From: Streptomyces zagrosensis
Lineage (GTDB): Bacteria > Actinomycetota > Actinomycetes > Streptomycetales > Streptomycetaceae
Length of the DNA: 64,000 nt
Reading direction: 5' to 3'
Assembly (NCBI RefSeq): GCF_014203645.1
Contig: NZ_JACHJL010000008.1
Coordinates: 301,431-365,430 of the forward strand
Shown here: piece by piece, positions 25,841-35,486 of the stretch
Layout of the letters: every line of letters starts with the position of its first letter
Position numbering within the stretch: position 1 is the first letter of the stretch
Translations under genes and position numbers: made by a program
Notes under the pieces: generated by a model
Databases searched by the model: none
What the model saw: only the letters and a program-made list of their open reading frames with translations
What the model was told of the DNA's origin: nothing

Positions 25841-27325
25841 ATGACTTTCGATGCTTCTGCCGACATGACACACGCAAGGCCCGTCGAGCCGAGTCCATTG
25901 GATATTTCCTCGCAGCAGGTGGAAAACCTGCTGCACACCGCCGTTACTCTGGTGCGCAAGCATGCGGGGAGTGTGGCTGAAGGGCCGGTGGCACCCAAGT
26001 CGTTCGACAGCGACGAGATACGCACCTGGCTCGGTAGCTATGACTTCACTGCCGGCAACGCCGCCGATGAGGTGCTCGCCGACGTCGCTGCCGGGTTGGC
26101 ACGGTGGGGTGTCCACACCACGCATCCCCGCTACTTCGGATTGTTCAATCCGACGCCCACCTGGTGGGGCGTTGCCGGTGAGCTCCTGACCGCGGCGTTC
26201 AATCCGCAACTCGCCGCGTACAGCCATGCGCCCGCGGCGGTGGAGATCGAACAACACGTACTGCGTTACCTGGCAGCCAGGCTCGGGCTGCCCTCCTCGG
26301 TGGCCGGTAGCTTCACCACCGGCGGCGCCGAGGCGAATCTGAGCGCGGTGGTAGTGGCGCTCACTCGGGCCTTCCCTGACTACGCCGACCGCGGTCTGGC
26401 CGCCGCGCCTGGTCCGCCCGTGCTGTACGCGTCGGCGGAATGCCATCTGGCCTGGTTGAAGATCGCGCACATGACCGGCCTCGGCCGCGACGCGGTGCGC
26501 TTGGTTCCCGTCGATAGCAGTTACCGCATGGACATCAGCGAACTCCGCAGGCTCTACGCGGAGGATGTCGCCGCCGGGCGGGTGCCCTTCTTGCTGATCG
26601 GCACGTCCGGCACCACTGGTGGCGGCGCGCTCGACCCGCTACCCGAGTTGGCCTCCTGCGCGGCCGAGTGGGGACTGCACCTGCACGTCGATGCGGCATG
26701 GGCGGGAGCCGTCGCCTTCTCGGACCGGTTGCGGCCGTTGCTGGCCGGGGTGGAATCCGCGGACAGTGTCACCGTGGACGCGCACAAATGGATGTCCGCG
26801 CCGATGGGCGCCGGCATGTTCCTGAGTAGGCATCCGCAGGCGGTCGCGGAAAGTTTCCGCGTCAGCACCTCCTACATGCCCGCGGATACGGTCGGCAGTG
26901 ACCCGTACACCAACAGCATGCAGTGGTCGCGCAGGCTGATCGGGCTCAAGGTCTTCATCGGACTGGCCGTGACGGGCCAGGCCGGTTACGGGACGCAGGT
27001 GGAACGCGACAGCGCCCTGGGCGAACTGGTGGCCCAGCGGACGGCCGAGCGCGGCTGGCGACGGATCAACGACACTCCCCTGCCTGTGGTGTGCGTGGTG
27101 GATGAGGCTGCGGATGTCCTTAGCCCGGCGGCGAGTTGGGCCTGGCACTGTGCCGTTGCGGCCAACGTGGTCGAGAGCGGGCAGGCGTGGCTCAGCCCCG
27201 TGCGACTGGCCGGGCGCGCCGCGCTGCGCGTGTGCATCACCAGCTACCGCACCGGAGTGGCCGATGTGGCCGCTTTGGTGGATGAGTTGGACAAGGCGCG
27301 TGCCAGGGTCGGGGCGCCGGCCTAG
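25841..27325 (+). CDS. PLP-dependent group II decarboxylase (aromatic/glutamate type)
   Basis: A fold-type I PLP enzyme of about 494 aa. The substrate/PLP region FTTGGAEANLSAVVVAL, the PLP aspartate in LHLHVDAAWAGAV and the Schiff-base lysine in TVDAHKWMSAPMGAG are those of the aromatic amino acid/glutamate decarboxylase group. It would release CO2 from an amino acid and leave an amine. The start is the ATG at 25841 after GGTGGGTGA; a GTG one codon earlier is possible. It ends the accessory set; no peptide or PKS gene nearby shows where an amine would go. Substrate not predictable by eye. Confidence 0.88.
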   Translation: MTFDASADMTHARPVEPSPLDISSQQVENLLHTAVTLVRKHAGSVAEGPVAPKSFDSDEIRTWLGSYDFTAGNAADEVLADVAAGLARWGVHTTHPRYFGLFNPTPTWWGVAGELLTAAFNPQLAAYSHAPAAVEIEQHVLRYLAARLGLPSSVAGSFTTGGAEANLSAVVVALTRAFPDYADRGLAAAPGPPVLYASAECHLAWLKIAHMTGLGRDAVRLVPVDSSYRMDISELRRLYAEDVAAGRVPFLLIGTSGTTGGGALDPLPELASCAAEWGLHLHVDAAWAGAVAFSDRLRPLLAGVESADSVTVDAHKWMSAPMGAGMFLSRHPQAVAESFRVSTSYMPADTVGSDPYTNSMQWSRRLIGLKVFIGLAVTGQAGYGTQVERDSALGELVAQRTAERGWRRINDTPLPVVCVVDEAADVLSPAASWAWHCAVAANVVESGQAWLSPVRLAGRAALRVCITSYRTGVADVAALVDELDKARARVGAPA

Positions 27326-27691
27326 GGGCAACCGGGCGGCGGCGCGGCGGGCGACCGTCGCCGAACGCGTCTCGGCCTCGCAGCGCGGGGGTTCAACGCG
27401 AGGCCGCCCGACGCTCGTCCACCGTCTGACGCTCGGGTGTGCGGATGACGCTCGGGTGTGCGGGCGCCGGTGGCACGCCGGCTAGCCGGCGCAGCATGGA
27501 GCGCGTTGCATGGGCCAGCCGGAAGAAAAACGACAAGACAGAAGAAACTCATACATACGGCAGCTCGAAAACGCAGAAAAGAGAAGCGAAGCTGCCAAGG
27601 CAGTTTACGGACGAGGGTCGGGGTTACCCGATGTCACGAGCCGACGGAACGCCCCGGTCGGCGCACCGTGGGCACAGACAAGGAGGACTCC
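27326..27691. other. Gap before the LPFR small gene
   Basis: No supported gene. A repeat of ACGCTCGGGTGTGCGG occurs twice near 27430-27462. The segment 27515-27620 is unusually A-rich (GAAGAAAAACGACAAGACAG) for this genome and probably contains the promoter of the small gene. Confidence 0.4.
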
Positions 27692-27826
27692 GTGTTCCGT
27701 GCCATTGCAGATGTTCTGCGTACCATCGGCGGCACTCTCGCCGCCGTGGTGACGCTCCCCTTCCGTGCGCTTGCTCGGCTCTTCGGCGGGGCGTCACGCG
27801 GCGGCTCACGCCGCCACAGGGTATGA
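27692..27826 (+). CDS. LPFR-motif small protein
   Basis: A 44-aa protein starting at a GTG with a perfect AGGAGG five bases upstream. The translation has an amphipathic helix, a hydrophobic stretch and the motif VVTLPFRALARLFGG, which I recall from conserved Streptomyces LPFR-motif proteins, and a basic tail (GGSRRHRV). Too short for most gene finders but the ribosome site and motif make it convincing. Probably membrane-associated; function unknown. A strong hairpin follows. Confidence 0.8.
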   Translation: MFRAIADVLRTIGGTLAAVVTLPFRALARLFGGASRGGSRRHRV

Positions 27827-27887
27827 GCGCGCGTCGGTGGGTGACGTCCTAACCCCGCCCGCGTGGTGCGATTCCCACGTGCCTAAT
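27827..27887. other. Short spacer after the LPFR gene
   Basis: Plain GC-rich sequence leading to a hairpin; nothing else seen. Confidence 0.3.
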
Positions 27888-27923
27888 CCGCAGCCGCCCG
27901 GCCCCTGTGCCGGGCGGCTGCGG
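27888..27923 (+). terminator. 15-bp hairpin after the LPFR gene
   Basis: CCGCAGCCGCCCGGC (27888-27902) pairs perfectly with GCCGGGCGGCTGCGG (27909-27923) around a six-base loop. It separates the small gene from tex. No T-run follows. Confidence 0.75.
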
Positions 27924-28160
27924 CGCGTGCGGCCCATCGCATCGTCGTGGCCACGCAGCTATGGACCATCTCCGCCACCGCCACCAGCTGCCGTCCACCG
28001 CCGCCAGCTGCCGTCCCGCGGCGCGGCGGCGGGCCCTGGCATTCACGGCGCGCGGCGCCCGTGGGAGAGGGACGCCGCCGTACCGGTCCGTTGTCGTCGC
28101 TCTGTCACACCCACCTGCCACAATGCAGGTCGCGGTGCAGACAGAAAGCGGAGCGTGATC

Positions 28161-30596
28161 GTGACGACGTCCATCGAAGGCCGGATCGCCGAAGAGCTGG
28201 GAGTGCGGGAGCGGCAGGTGAAGGCCGCCGTCGAGCTGCTCGACAGCGGTTCGACCGTGCCGTTCATCGCGCGCTACCGCAAGGAGGTCACCGAAATGCT
28301 CGACGACGTGCAACTGCGCGCCGTCGAGGAGCGACTGCGATATCTGCGGGAGCTCACGGAACGGCGGGCCACGATCTTGGAGTCGGTCCGCTCCCAGGGC
28401 AAGCTCGACGCGGAGGTGGAGGCGCGCATTATGGCCGCCGACTCCAAGGCGCGACTTGAGGACGTCTACCTCCCGTTCAAGCCAAAGCGGCGCACCAAGG
28501 CGCAGATCGCCCGGGAGGCAGGGCTCGAACCGCTGGCCGATGGGCTGCTGAGCGACCCCTCGGTGGAACCGAGCGCCGCAGCGGCGGCGTTCGTGGATGC
28601 CGAGCGCGGGATCGCCGACTCGGCGGCTGCCCTTGATGGTGCGCGGGCCATCCTCACCGAGCGGTTCGGGGAGGACGCCGACTTGATCGGCGAGTTGCGC
28701 GAGCGGATGTGGCAGCGCGGGCAGCTCGCGGCGAAGGTCCGAGAGGGCAAGGAGGAGGCGGGCGCGAAGTTCGCCGACTACTTCGACTTCGCCGAGCCGT
28801 TCACGGAGTTGCCCTCGCACCGGGTGCTGGCCATGTTCCGGGCCGAGAAGGAGGAGATCCTCGATCTGGCCCTGGAGCCGGAGGAGCCCCCAACCGAGAC
28901 CGGGCCCACCGCGTACGAGCAGGCCATTGCCCGCCGCTTCGGAATCGCTGACCGTGGCAGGCCGGCCGACCGTTGGCTAGCGGACACAGTGCGCTGGGCG
29001 TGGCGCACCCGGGTCCAGGTGCACCTGGGCATCGACCTGCGGCTACGGCTGCGGCAAGCCGCCGAGGACGAGGCGGTACGGGTGTTCGCGTCGAATTTGC
29101 GCGATCTGCTGCTGGCCGCCCCGGCGGGTACGCGGGCCACGATGGGCCTTGACCCCGGTTTCCGTACGGGCGTGAAGGTAGCCGTCGTGGACGCCACCGG
29201 GAAGGTCGCCGCGACGGAAACGATCTACCCGCACGTGCCGCAGCAAAAGTGGGACGCCTCGCTGGCCACGCTCGCTCGGTTGGCCAAGGAGCACCAGGTC
29301 GAGCTGATCGCCATCGGCAACGGCACGGCTTCGCGGGAGACCGACAAGCTGGCGGCCGAGTTGTGCGGCAACCATCCCGAGCTGCGGCTGACCAAGGTGA
29401 TGGTCTCCGAGGCGGGCGCCTCGGTGTACTCGGCGTCCGCGTTCGCCTCGCAGGAACTGCCGGACATGGATGTCTCCCTGCGCGGCGCGGTGTCGATCGC
29501 GCGACGGCTTCAGGACCCGCTCGCCGAGCTCGTCAAGATCGATCCCAAGTCCATCGGCGTCGGTCAGTACCAGCACGACCTGTCCGAGGTGAAGCTTTCG
29601 CGCTCGCTGGACGCGGTGGTCGAGGACTGTGTGAACGGCGTGGGTGTGGACGTCAATACGGCCTCGGCGCCCCTGCTCGGCCGGGTCTCGGGCATCAGCA
29701 CGGGGCTCGCCGAGAACATCGTGGCGCATCGCGACGTCAACGGCCCGTTCCGCAACCGCAAGGTACTCAAGGACGTGGCCAGGCTCGGCCCCAAGGCGTA
29801 CGAACAGTGCGCGGGCTTCCTTCGCATCCAGGGCGGCGATGACCCGCTGGACGCCTCCAGCGTGCACCCCGAGGCGTATCCGGTGGTGCGCCGGATGGTG
29901 GCCACGGCCGGCAGTGATGTCGGTTCGTTGATCGGCAACACGGCTGTGCTGCGCCAACTGGACCCGGCGCACTTCGTGGACGAGTCCTTCGGGCTGCCGA
30001 CCGTCACCGACATTCTCAAGGAGTTGGACAAGCCCGGCCGTGACCCGCGGCCCGCGTTCAAGACCGCCACGTTCAAGGACGGCGTCGAGAAGCTGGGTGA
30101 TCTTTCGGCGGGGATGCTCCTTGAGGGAGTGGTGACCAATGTGGCCGCGTTCGGCGCCTTCGTGGATGTCGGGGTGCATCAAGACGGCCTGGTGCATGTC
30201 TCGGCGATGTCGAAGACGTTCGTGAAGGACCCGCGCGATGTGGTCAAGCCCGGCGACGTCGTGCGGGTCAAGGTGCTCGACGTGGACATCCCGCGCAAGC
30301 GGATCTCCCTCACGCTGCGATTGGACGACGAGCCGGTGCCCGCGGCCGGCGGCGGGCGGGACGGCGAGCGAGCCGAGCGCGGCGGCGGGCGGCGCGGCGC
30401 GCCCCAGCAACGACAGCGCACTCCGGGCGGCGGCCAGGGCTCGGGCGCTGGGAGCGGTCAGAGCGCAGGCGCAGGAGGCGGCCAGCGCTCCGGCGGTGGC
30501 CAGCGCTCGGCCAGTCGCCGGGACGCCACCCCAGCCACCGGTGCGATGGCCGACGCGCTGCGCCGTGCGGGCCTTGGCGACCCGGGGCGCAGCTGA
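28161..30596 (+). CDS. tex: Tex-family RNA-binding transcription accessory protein
   Basis: An 811-aa cytoplasmic nucleic-acid-binding protein. The N-terminal Tex helices (VPFIARYRKEVTEMLDD), the YqgF/RNase H-like domain (MGLDPGFRTGVKVAVVD, around residue 330), the helix-hairpin-helix part (NTASAPLLGRVSGISTGLAE) and a C-terminal S1 domain (GMLLEGVVTNVAAFGAFVDV) appear in the usual order. A tail of about 80 residues rich in Gly, Arg, Gln and Ser follows S1, typical of streptomycetes. The start at the second GTG (28161) has GGAG at seven bases. Housekeeping gene involved in transcription or RNA surveillance. Confidence 0.94.
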   Translation: MTTSIEGRIAEELGVRERQVKAAVELLDSGSTVPFIARYRKEVTEMLDDVQLRAVEERLRYLRELTERRATILESVRSQGKLDAEVEARIMAADSKARLEDVYLPFKPKRRTKAQIAREAGLEPLADGLLSDPSVEPSAAAAAFVDAERGIADSAAALDGARAILTERFGEDADLIGELRERMWQRGQLAAKVREGKEEAGAKFADYFDFAEPFTELPSHRVLAMFRAEKEEILDLALEPEEPPTETGPTAYEQAIARRFGIADRGRPADRWLADTVRWAWRTRVQVHLGIDLRLRLRQAAEDEAVRVFASNLRDLLLAAPAGTRATMGLDPGFRTGVKVAVVDATGKVAATETIYPHVPQQKWDASLATLARLAKEHQVELIAIGNGTASRETDKLAAELCGNHPELRLTKVMVSEAGASVYSASAFASQELPDMDVSLRGAVSIARRLQDPLAELVKIDPKSIGVGQYQHDLSEVKLSRSLDAVVEDCVNGVGVDVNTASAPLLGRVSGISTGLAENIVAHRDVNGPFRNRKVLKDVARLGPKAYEQCAGFLRIQGGDDPLDASSVHPEAYPVVRRMVATAGSDVGSLIGNTAVLRQLDPAHFVDESFGLPTVTDILKELDKPGRDPRPAFKTATFKDGVEKLGDLSAGMLLEGVVTNVAAFGAFVDVGVHQDGLVHVSAMSKTFVKDPRDVVKPGDVVRVKVLDVDIPRKRISLTLRLDDEPVPAAGGGRDGERAERGGGRRGAPQQRQRTPGGGQGSGAGSGQSAGAGGGQRSGGGQRSASRRDATPATGAMADALRRAGLGDPGRS

Positions 30597-30738
30597 GCTC
30601 CCGCCCCCGGGTGAGTGCTTGAGTATCGCGACAGGGTGCGCGACCCAAGCGGCAGACTCAGCAGGTCGCGAGCCGCGGAAGCCGCGGAGCCATGAACATG
30701 AGCCATAAACATCGGGGGCCCGGGAGAGGGAGCGGTGC

Positions 30739-30786
30739 CCGTACGGTCGGGGCTTGTTCCGCAGGGAGCAAGCCCCGACCGTACGG
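30739..30786. terminator. Perfect 18-bp hairpin between convergent tex and SMP-30 genes
   Basis: CCGTACGGTCGGGGCTTG (30739-30756) and its exact reverse complement (30769-30786) are separated by 12 bases. It lies in the 350-base gap between two genes that read towards each other and would work as a terminator in both directions. Confidence 0.8.
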
Positions 30787-30947
30787 TGGGCCGGCCGGTG
30801 GGCGCGGTGCGCCGCCGCGCGGGGGCCGTGGGACCACACGCCACGCGCGGGCCAAAAGGCCATGAGGCGCGCGCAGTTCACGGGTCCGCTGCCGCGCGCG
30901 GCAGCGCCGGGCCGACGGCGGTAGCGGGGCCCGAAGCCGGACAGCGG

Positions 30948-31955
30948 CTAGCGCCCGGTCCCGCCTGCGTTCATGCGCCACTTCGTCGCGTACGCGGTGA
31001 CGGCTTGCGGTGCCGCGGCCTTAGCCTGCGCGCTGGTCCCGCCGATGCGCGGAGCGCCCGTCACCGCCACCACCAGGGAGTACACACTGGGTCCCGCGGT
31101 GATGAAGAGTCGGTTGTTCTTCGGTCCTCCGAAGGCGAAATTGGACGCGGTTCGCGGGATGATGATGCGGCCAATCAACGTCCCGTCCGGGGCGTAGCAG
31201 TGCAGTCCACCGCCGCCAGCTGCGACCCACAGGCGGCCTTCGTCATCAAAGTGGACGCTGTCGAACTGGCATTTTTCGAGCGGGGCTTCGGCGAAGATTT
31301 TGCCCTCGCTCGGCTTACCGTCATCGCACAGGTCGTAGACGCGTATCTGGCCCGCGACGGTGTCGGCGACGTAGAACTGACTCTCATCCAGGGAAAAACA
31401 CAGACCGTTCGGGGTGAGAAAGCCATCTGCCATCACACGAGCCTTGCCCGTTTTCGGGTCTACCCGGTAGACGTTGCTGGCACCGATCTCACTCTCGCCG
31501 CGGTTTCCCTCATAGTCACTGAGGATGCCGAAAATGGGGTCGGAGAACCAGATTGAACCGTCGGAGTGCACCACCACATCGTTCGGGCTGTTGAATCGCT
31601 TGCCGGCAAAGCGGTCGGCGATGACGGTCACCGAGCCGTCGTGCTCGGTACGGGTGACACGACGGTTGCCCTGCTCGCAGGTGATCAGGCGGCCCTCACG
31701 GTCGAGGGTATTGCCATTGCTGTTGCCTGACGGGGTCCGGAAGACGCCGATGGTGCCGGTCGGCTCGTCCCAGCGCAGGATTCTGTCGTTGGATACGTCG
31801 CTGAAGATGACCTGCCGCCACGCCGGCACGTAGAGCGGTCCCTCGGACCAGCGCGCCCCGTCATACAGCAGTTCTAACCGCATGTCGCCGTTGGCGGGTA
31901 TAAGAAATCGCTCGTCCAGGATTTCATAAATTTCGGAGCGCGAATCAAATGCCAT
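30948..31955 (-). CDS. SMP-30/gluconolactonase-like beta-propeller protein
   Basis: A 335-aa six-bladed propeller. The blades carry the family motifs WSEGPLYVPAWRQVIFSDV, RFNSPNDVVVHSDGSIWFSDP and LTPNGLCFSLDESQFYVADT; the acidic metal ligand (Glu in WSEGP) and the Asn residues that hold calcium or zinc are present. Members hydrolyse sugar lactones and related lactones. The ATG at 31955 has GGAGA three bases upstream. It is encoded next to an MMPL exporter at the edge of the polyketide operon; a lactonase beside a polyol-polyketide cluster is suggestive but membership is not shown. Confidence 0.87.
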   Translation of the reverse strand: MAFDSRSEIYEILDERFLIPANGDMRLELLYDGARWSEGPLYVPAWRQVIFSDVSNDRILRWDEPTGTIGVFRTPSGNSNGNTLDREGRLITCEQGNRRVTRTEHDGSVTVIADRFAGKRFNSPNDVVVHSDGSIWFSDPIFGILSDYEGNRGESEIGASNVYRVDPKTGKARVMADGFLTPNGLCFSLDESQFYVADTVAGQIRVYDLCDDGKPSEGKIFAEAPLEKCQFDSVHFDDEGRLWVAAGGGGLHCYAPDGTLIGRIIIPRTASNFAFGGPKNNRLFITAGPSVYSLVVAVTGAPRIGGTSAQAKAAAPQAVTAYATKWRMNAGGTGR

Positions 31956-32357
31956 GGTTCTCCCCTACCGGGCTCACATAATTCCACATTTACGCCACCG
32001 CATATTTACCGGACCGCACACCGCAACCGCAAGGGCTAGGGAGGCTTCAGGGATACCCGTCATCGAGATGAGCTCAAAAAGCGGACCCCGCGATTCCAAA
32101 AGCAGAGCGGATTTGACCATTCCACAGAAGAACGGAGCCCGCCATTCTGAAGCGGTAAAGGCCGCCTTCGCCCCGTCGAGAGCCGAGCGCGCGGAGCCCA
32201 GCGCCCGGAGTCCAGAACCCCGCAGCCCCGCAGCCCCAGCGGCCCAGCGGCCCAGCAAACGGATGCGTAACAGATGCAGCAAACGGGCGGCGACCATCCC
32301 CTGCCCGAGGTGGTCGCCGCCCTTGAGCCGTGGATGCGGCGGTACGCGAGGGGTCAG
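31956..32357. promoter_or_regulatory. Gap between MMPL end and SMP-30 start
   Basis: About 400 bases. The part next to 31955 is A+T-rich (ACATAATTCCACATTTACGCC) and should hold the SMP-30 promoter. At 32190-32265 there are short degenerate repeats of CCCAGC/CCGCAGCCC type. No supported gene. Confidence 0.45.
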
Positions 32358-34571
32358 CTACGCGCGCGGCGCCATTCGCTGTTCCTCCGCCATGCTGTGG
32401 CTCTCCGGCTGTGGCCGACGCAACTTGGCACCCTCGATGTCGAGGTTGGGCAGCATCCGATCCAGCCACCTGGGCAGCCACCAGGCGCCCTTGCCGACCA
32501 GCACCAGCAGGGCCGGCACCAGGGTCATCCGGACGAGGAAGGCGTCTACCATAATGCCGAACGCGAGCCCGAAGGCGATGGGCTTGAGCGTGAGGTCCTC
32601 TGCGGTCACAAAGCTCGCGAACACGGAGAACATGATCAGCGCAGCGGCGGTAACGACCCGTGAGGCGTGCCGCGACCCCGCGATCACCGCCTCATGGTGA
32701 CTGCCGGTGTGCACGAAGTGCTCCCGCATCCGCGCCACCAGGAAGACTTCGTAGTCCATCGCCAGCCCGAACAGCACGGCAATCAGGACGATCGGCATGA
32801 AGCTGAAGACGGGGCCGGTGGTTTTCACCCCGAACACCTCGGCGAGCCAGCCCCACTGGAAGACCGCGACGACGGCGCCGAAGGCAGCCCCCACGGAGAG
32901 CAGGAAGCCCAGGGCGGCCTTGACAGGCACCACGATCGATCGGAATACCAACAGCAGCAGGATGAGGGCGAGACCCACCACTACCCCGATGAACGGCAGT
33001 AGTGAATCGCTGAGTCGATCGGACACATCGATCGCGGCGGCCGTGGACCCGGTGACCAAGATCCTGGCGTCCACATCGGCTGCCATCTTCGGCGTGACGG
33101 CGCGGATATCGCGGACGAGTTGTTCCGTCTTTTCATCACGCGGCCCGGCCTTCGGGACGACGGTGACGATCGCCGTGTGACCATCGGTGCCGAAATCCGG
33201 GGGGCGCACGTCGAGGACCTGCGGCAGGTTCATTTCCTTGAGCTCGGTGACGACCTGCTCGGCAGCGGGCTTGGGGTCGCCTCCCTGGCGCTGGACGAGC
33301 ACGAGCAGCCGGCCGTTGTTGCCGGGCCCGAATGCCGAGGAGATGTGGTCGTACGCCTTGCGCTGGGTGGTTTCCGGTGCCGCGGTGCCGTTGTCGGGCA
33401 TGGCGAGGGTGAGTTGGGTGGCCGGGAGCGCCACCGCGCCGATGCCGATGACGACGGTGAGTACGGTGACGAGGGGGTGGCGAGTGACCAGGCGTGCCCA
33501 CCGCTCGCCGCCGGAGCGTCCCGCACCGGACGCGGCCCGCTCCCGCCGGCTGGCGCGCGAGCCGACCTTCGGGCGGACGCGCTCGCCGGCGAAGCCAAGG
33601 AGGGCCGGCAGCAGGGTGATGGCCACGGCCACCGCCATCAGCACCGTGCCCGCGGCGGCCAGCCCCATGACCGTCAGGAAGGGGATGCCCACCACGCTCA
33701 GTCCTGCCAGGGCGATGATGACGGTGAGGCCGGCATAGACAACGGCGCTGCCGGCGGTCGCGGTGGCGCGGGCCGCGGACTCTTCTGCGGCCATTCCGGT
33801 GGCCAGTTGCGACCGATGGCGAGAGAGGATGAGCAGCGCGTAGTCGATGCCAACGGCGAGCCCGACCATCAGGGCCAGGCTGGGTGCGGTGGATGACACG
33901 GTGGCGACGTTCGAGATCAGCAACAGCCCGATCAGGCCGACGGCCAGTCCGATGAGCGCCGTCAGCAGGGGCAGCCCGGCCGCGAGCAACGATCCGAAGG
34001 TGATCAGCAGGACAACGATCGCAACGGCGAGGCCGATCGCCTCTCCGATGCCCACGGCGAGCCCGGAGGTGCTGTAGATCGTGCCGCCGACCTCCGCTTC
34101 CAGGCCGCTGGTCCGCGCCGATTTGGCGATGTCCTCCAAGGCCGTGACGCTGGAGTCCTCCAGCGCATCGCGCTTGATCGGATACAGCACCTGCGCCAGG
34201 GCCGTGCGCTTGTCCTGCGAGATTTTCTTCTCATCGAACGGATTGAGCGCCTTCTCGACCTGCGGCGCCTTCCCTGCTTTCGCCACCGTTTTCTCAATGG
34301 CGGCGCGGTAGGGCGCGTCCTCAACGCTCTTGCCCTCGGGGGCGACGAAAACGAGCTGCGCCGTGACACCGGTGGAGGCCGGGAGCGACTTCTCCAGCAC
34401 GTCGATGCCCGCCTGTGACTGCGAGCCGGGGATGGTGGCCTCGCTGTCCAGGTGGGAGCCGAACGTCGCCAGGCCGCCCCCCGCGATGGCTAACACCAGT
34501 AACCAGCCAGCGAGAAAGCGGCCTCGACGGCGGAACGCCGCCCGACCGAGGGAGTAAAGCAAGGTGGCCAT
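32358..34571 (-). CDS. MMPL-family (RND) exporter
   Basis: A 737-aa membrane protein with two repeats of a large loop plus a membrane bundle, about twelve spans. The proton-relay Asp-Tyr pairs are in GLAVGIDYALLILSRHR and FGLAMDYEVFLVARMRE, the hallmark of MMPL lipid/drug exporters. AAGGAA precedes the ATG at 34571. In antibiotic clusters such proteins commonly export the product or a lipid. It reads in the same direction as the polyketide operon but is separated from it by 0.9 kb, so it has its own promoter; an 11-bp inverted repeat lies 30 bases upstream. Confidence 0.9.
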   Translation of the reverse strand: MATLLYSLGRAAFRRRGRFLAGWLLVLAIAGGGLATFGSHLDSEATIPGSQSQAGIDVLEKSLPASTGVTAQLVFVAPEGKSVEDAPYRAAIEKTVAKAGKAPQVEKALNPFDEKKISQDKRTALAQVLYPIKRDALEDSSVTALEDIAKSARTSGLEAEVGGTIYSTSGLAVGIGEAIGLAVAIVVLLITFGSLLAAGLPLLTALIGLAVGLIGLLLISNVATVSSTAPSLALMVGLAVGIDYALLILSRHRSQLATGMAAEESAARATATAGSAVVYAGLTVIIALAGLSVVGIPFLTVMGLAAAGTVLMAVAVAITLLPALLGFAGERVRPKVGSRASRRERAASGAGRSGGERWARLVTRHPLVTVLTVVIGIGAVALPATQLTLAMPDNGTAAPETTQRKAYDHISSAFGPGNNGRLLVLVQRQGGDPKPAAEQVVTELKEMNLPQVLDVRPPDFGTDGHTAIVTVVPKAGPRDEKTEQLVRDIRAVTPKMAADVDARILVTGSTAAAIDVSDRLSDSLLPFIGVVVGLALILLLLVFRSIVVPVKAALGFLLSVGAAFGAVVAVFQWGWLAEVFGVKTTGPVFSFMPIVLIAVLFGLAMDYEVFLVARMREHFVHTGSHHEAVIAGSRHASRVVTAAALIMFSVFASFVTAEDLTLKPIAFGLAFGIMVDAFLVRMTLVPALLVLVGKGAWWLPRWLDRMLPNLDIEGAKLRRPQPESHSMAEEQRMAPRA

Positions 34572-34601
34572 CGGAAGGTTCCTTCAATCTAGGAGGGAAG
34601 G

Positions 34602-34667
34602 TCGATCAGCACGGGCCCAGCGATCGGCTCTTCCTCATCGACGTTCGGTGACGTCGGTGCTGATCGA
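34602..34667. promoter_or_regulatory. 11-bp inverted repeat upstream of the MMPL gene
   Basis: TCGATCAGCAC (34602-34612) and GTGCTGATCGA (34657-34667) are exact complements 44 bases apart, just before the exporter start. This is a plausible paired operator for a repressor; no regulator gene adjoins. Confidence 0.45.
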
Positions 34668-35486
34668 TCCCTGGATCTAGCGGGTTCGGCGGTGCTTGTC
34701 GCCGGCGCCCCCGCTTGGCGTCGTCGGCTGTCCTTCCGTCTCCGGCCTGGCGCGCGCCCCTCTCGGGTGGCACAAGGTTTACGCTGTGGTGCTAGCCGGA
34801 AGCGGACAGTCATCTTATGGGATGGCGCTCGGCGTGCTGTTACCGCTGTGGGCACGGGGGTGGAACGCGTGCGAAGGCTGTGCTTCGTGTGGTATCTCGC
34901 CCCGCACGTCGCCGCGGCCCGGATCGGCCGTGCCGGCGTAGCCGGCGCTCAGCGCTTCGGCCACCATCTGGTGGCCCGCTGTTCTCGCCAACGCCGCACC
35001 GGGTACGACAGTGCTGACCCAACTCATCGAGGCAGCGCAGCCGTTCCTGTCCACCACAGCGTTCATGCCGTTCTCACAGTTTTCTGCGCACTCCGAACGT
35101 GCCGTGTTCCGGACGTACTTGACACCGGCTTCCCGTTCCGCCACGCGGCCGGCGTCAGGCGCCGAACTCACGCCGCGTGCGGTGGGGATGGAGAGCACCA
35201 GCGACACACCTTTGGCCGCAAAGGAAACGCGGGTCGTACGGTGATGCGTGGCAGCCACTGGAAGCCCCCGGGAGCCGATGGAGTTCGACCGGACTTCCGA
35301 CAGTACGGAGAAATCAATCCCCCATCGAGCCGCCAGACCCCCGACTGCGTGTGGGGAGCTCCCCCCAGGCGCATCGGGGGCTAACCCCCGTAAGTCCCTG
35401 ATCTTCACGGCCACTTGATCCCTAGTCATCGCTTGGCACCGGCTGCCGGGCGGACGCTTCCCACGCCCGGAGCGGCTGAGCCCGCA
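34668..35486. other. Gene-poor stretch bordering the polyketide operon
   Basis: About 820 bases with mixed codon use and no frame that looks like a protein on either strand, despite open frames up to 230 codons. Two small palindromes occur near its right end: GGGGAGCTCCCC (35353-35364) and CGGGGGCTAACCCCCG (35375-35390). They may be the terminator of the 28-kb minus-strand operon or remnants of a decayed gene. This is the natural left border of the polyketide cluster. Confidence 0.45.

Noticed and set aside
27840..27890. tRNA-like stretch with GATTCCCAC
   Set aside because: No cloverleaf can be drawn around it; it is followed by a terminator-like hairpin.
29043..30881. A 612-codon open frame antisense to tex
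   Set aside because: It mirrors the tex codons, has no domain and no ribosome site; high GC makes long antisense frames common.
34692..35429. Open frames of 230 and 204 codons in the gap before the PKS operon
   Set aside because: Neither has biased codon use, domains or a ribosome site, and they overlap on opposite strands.
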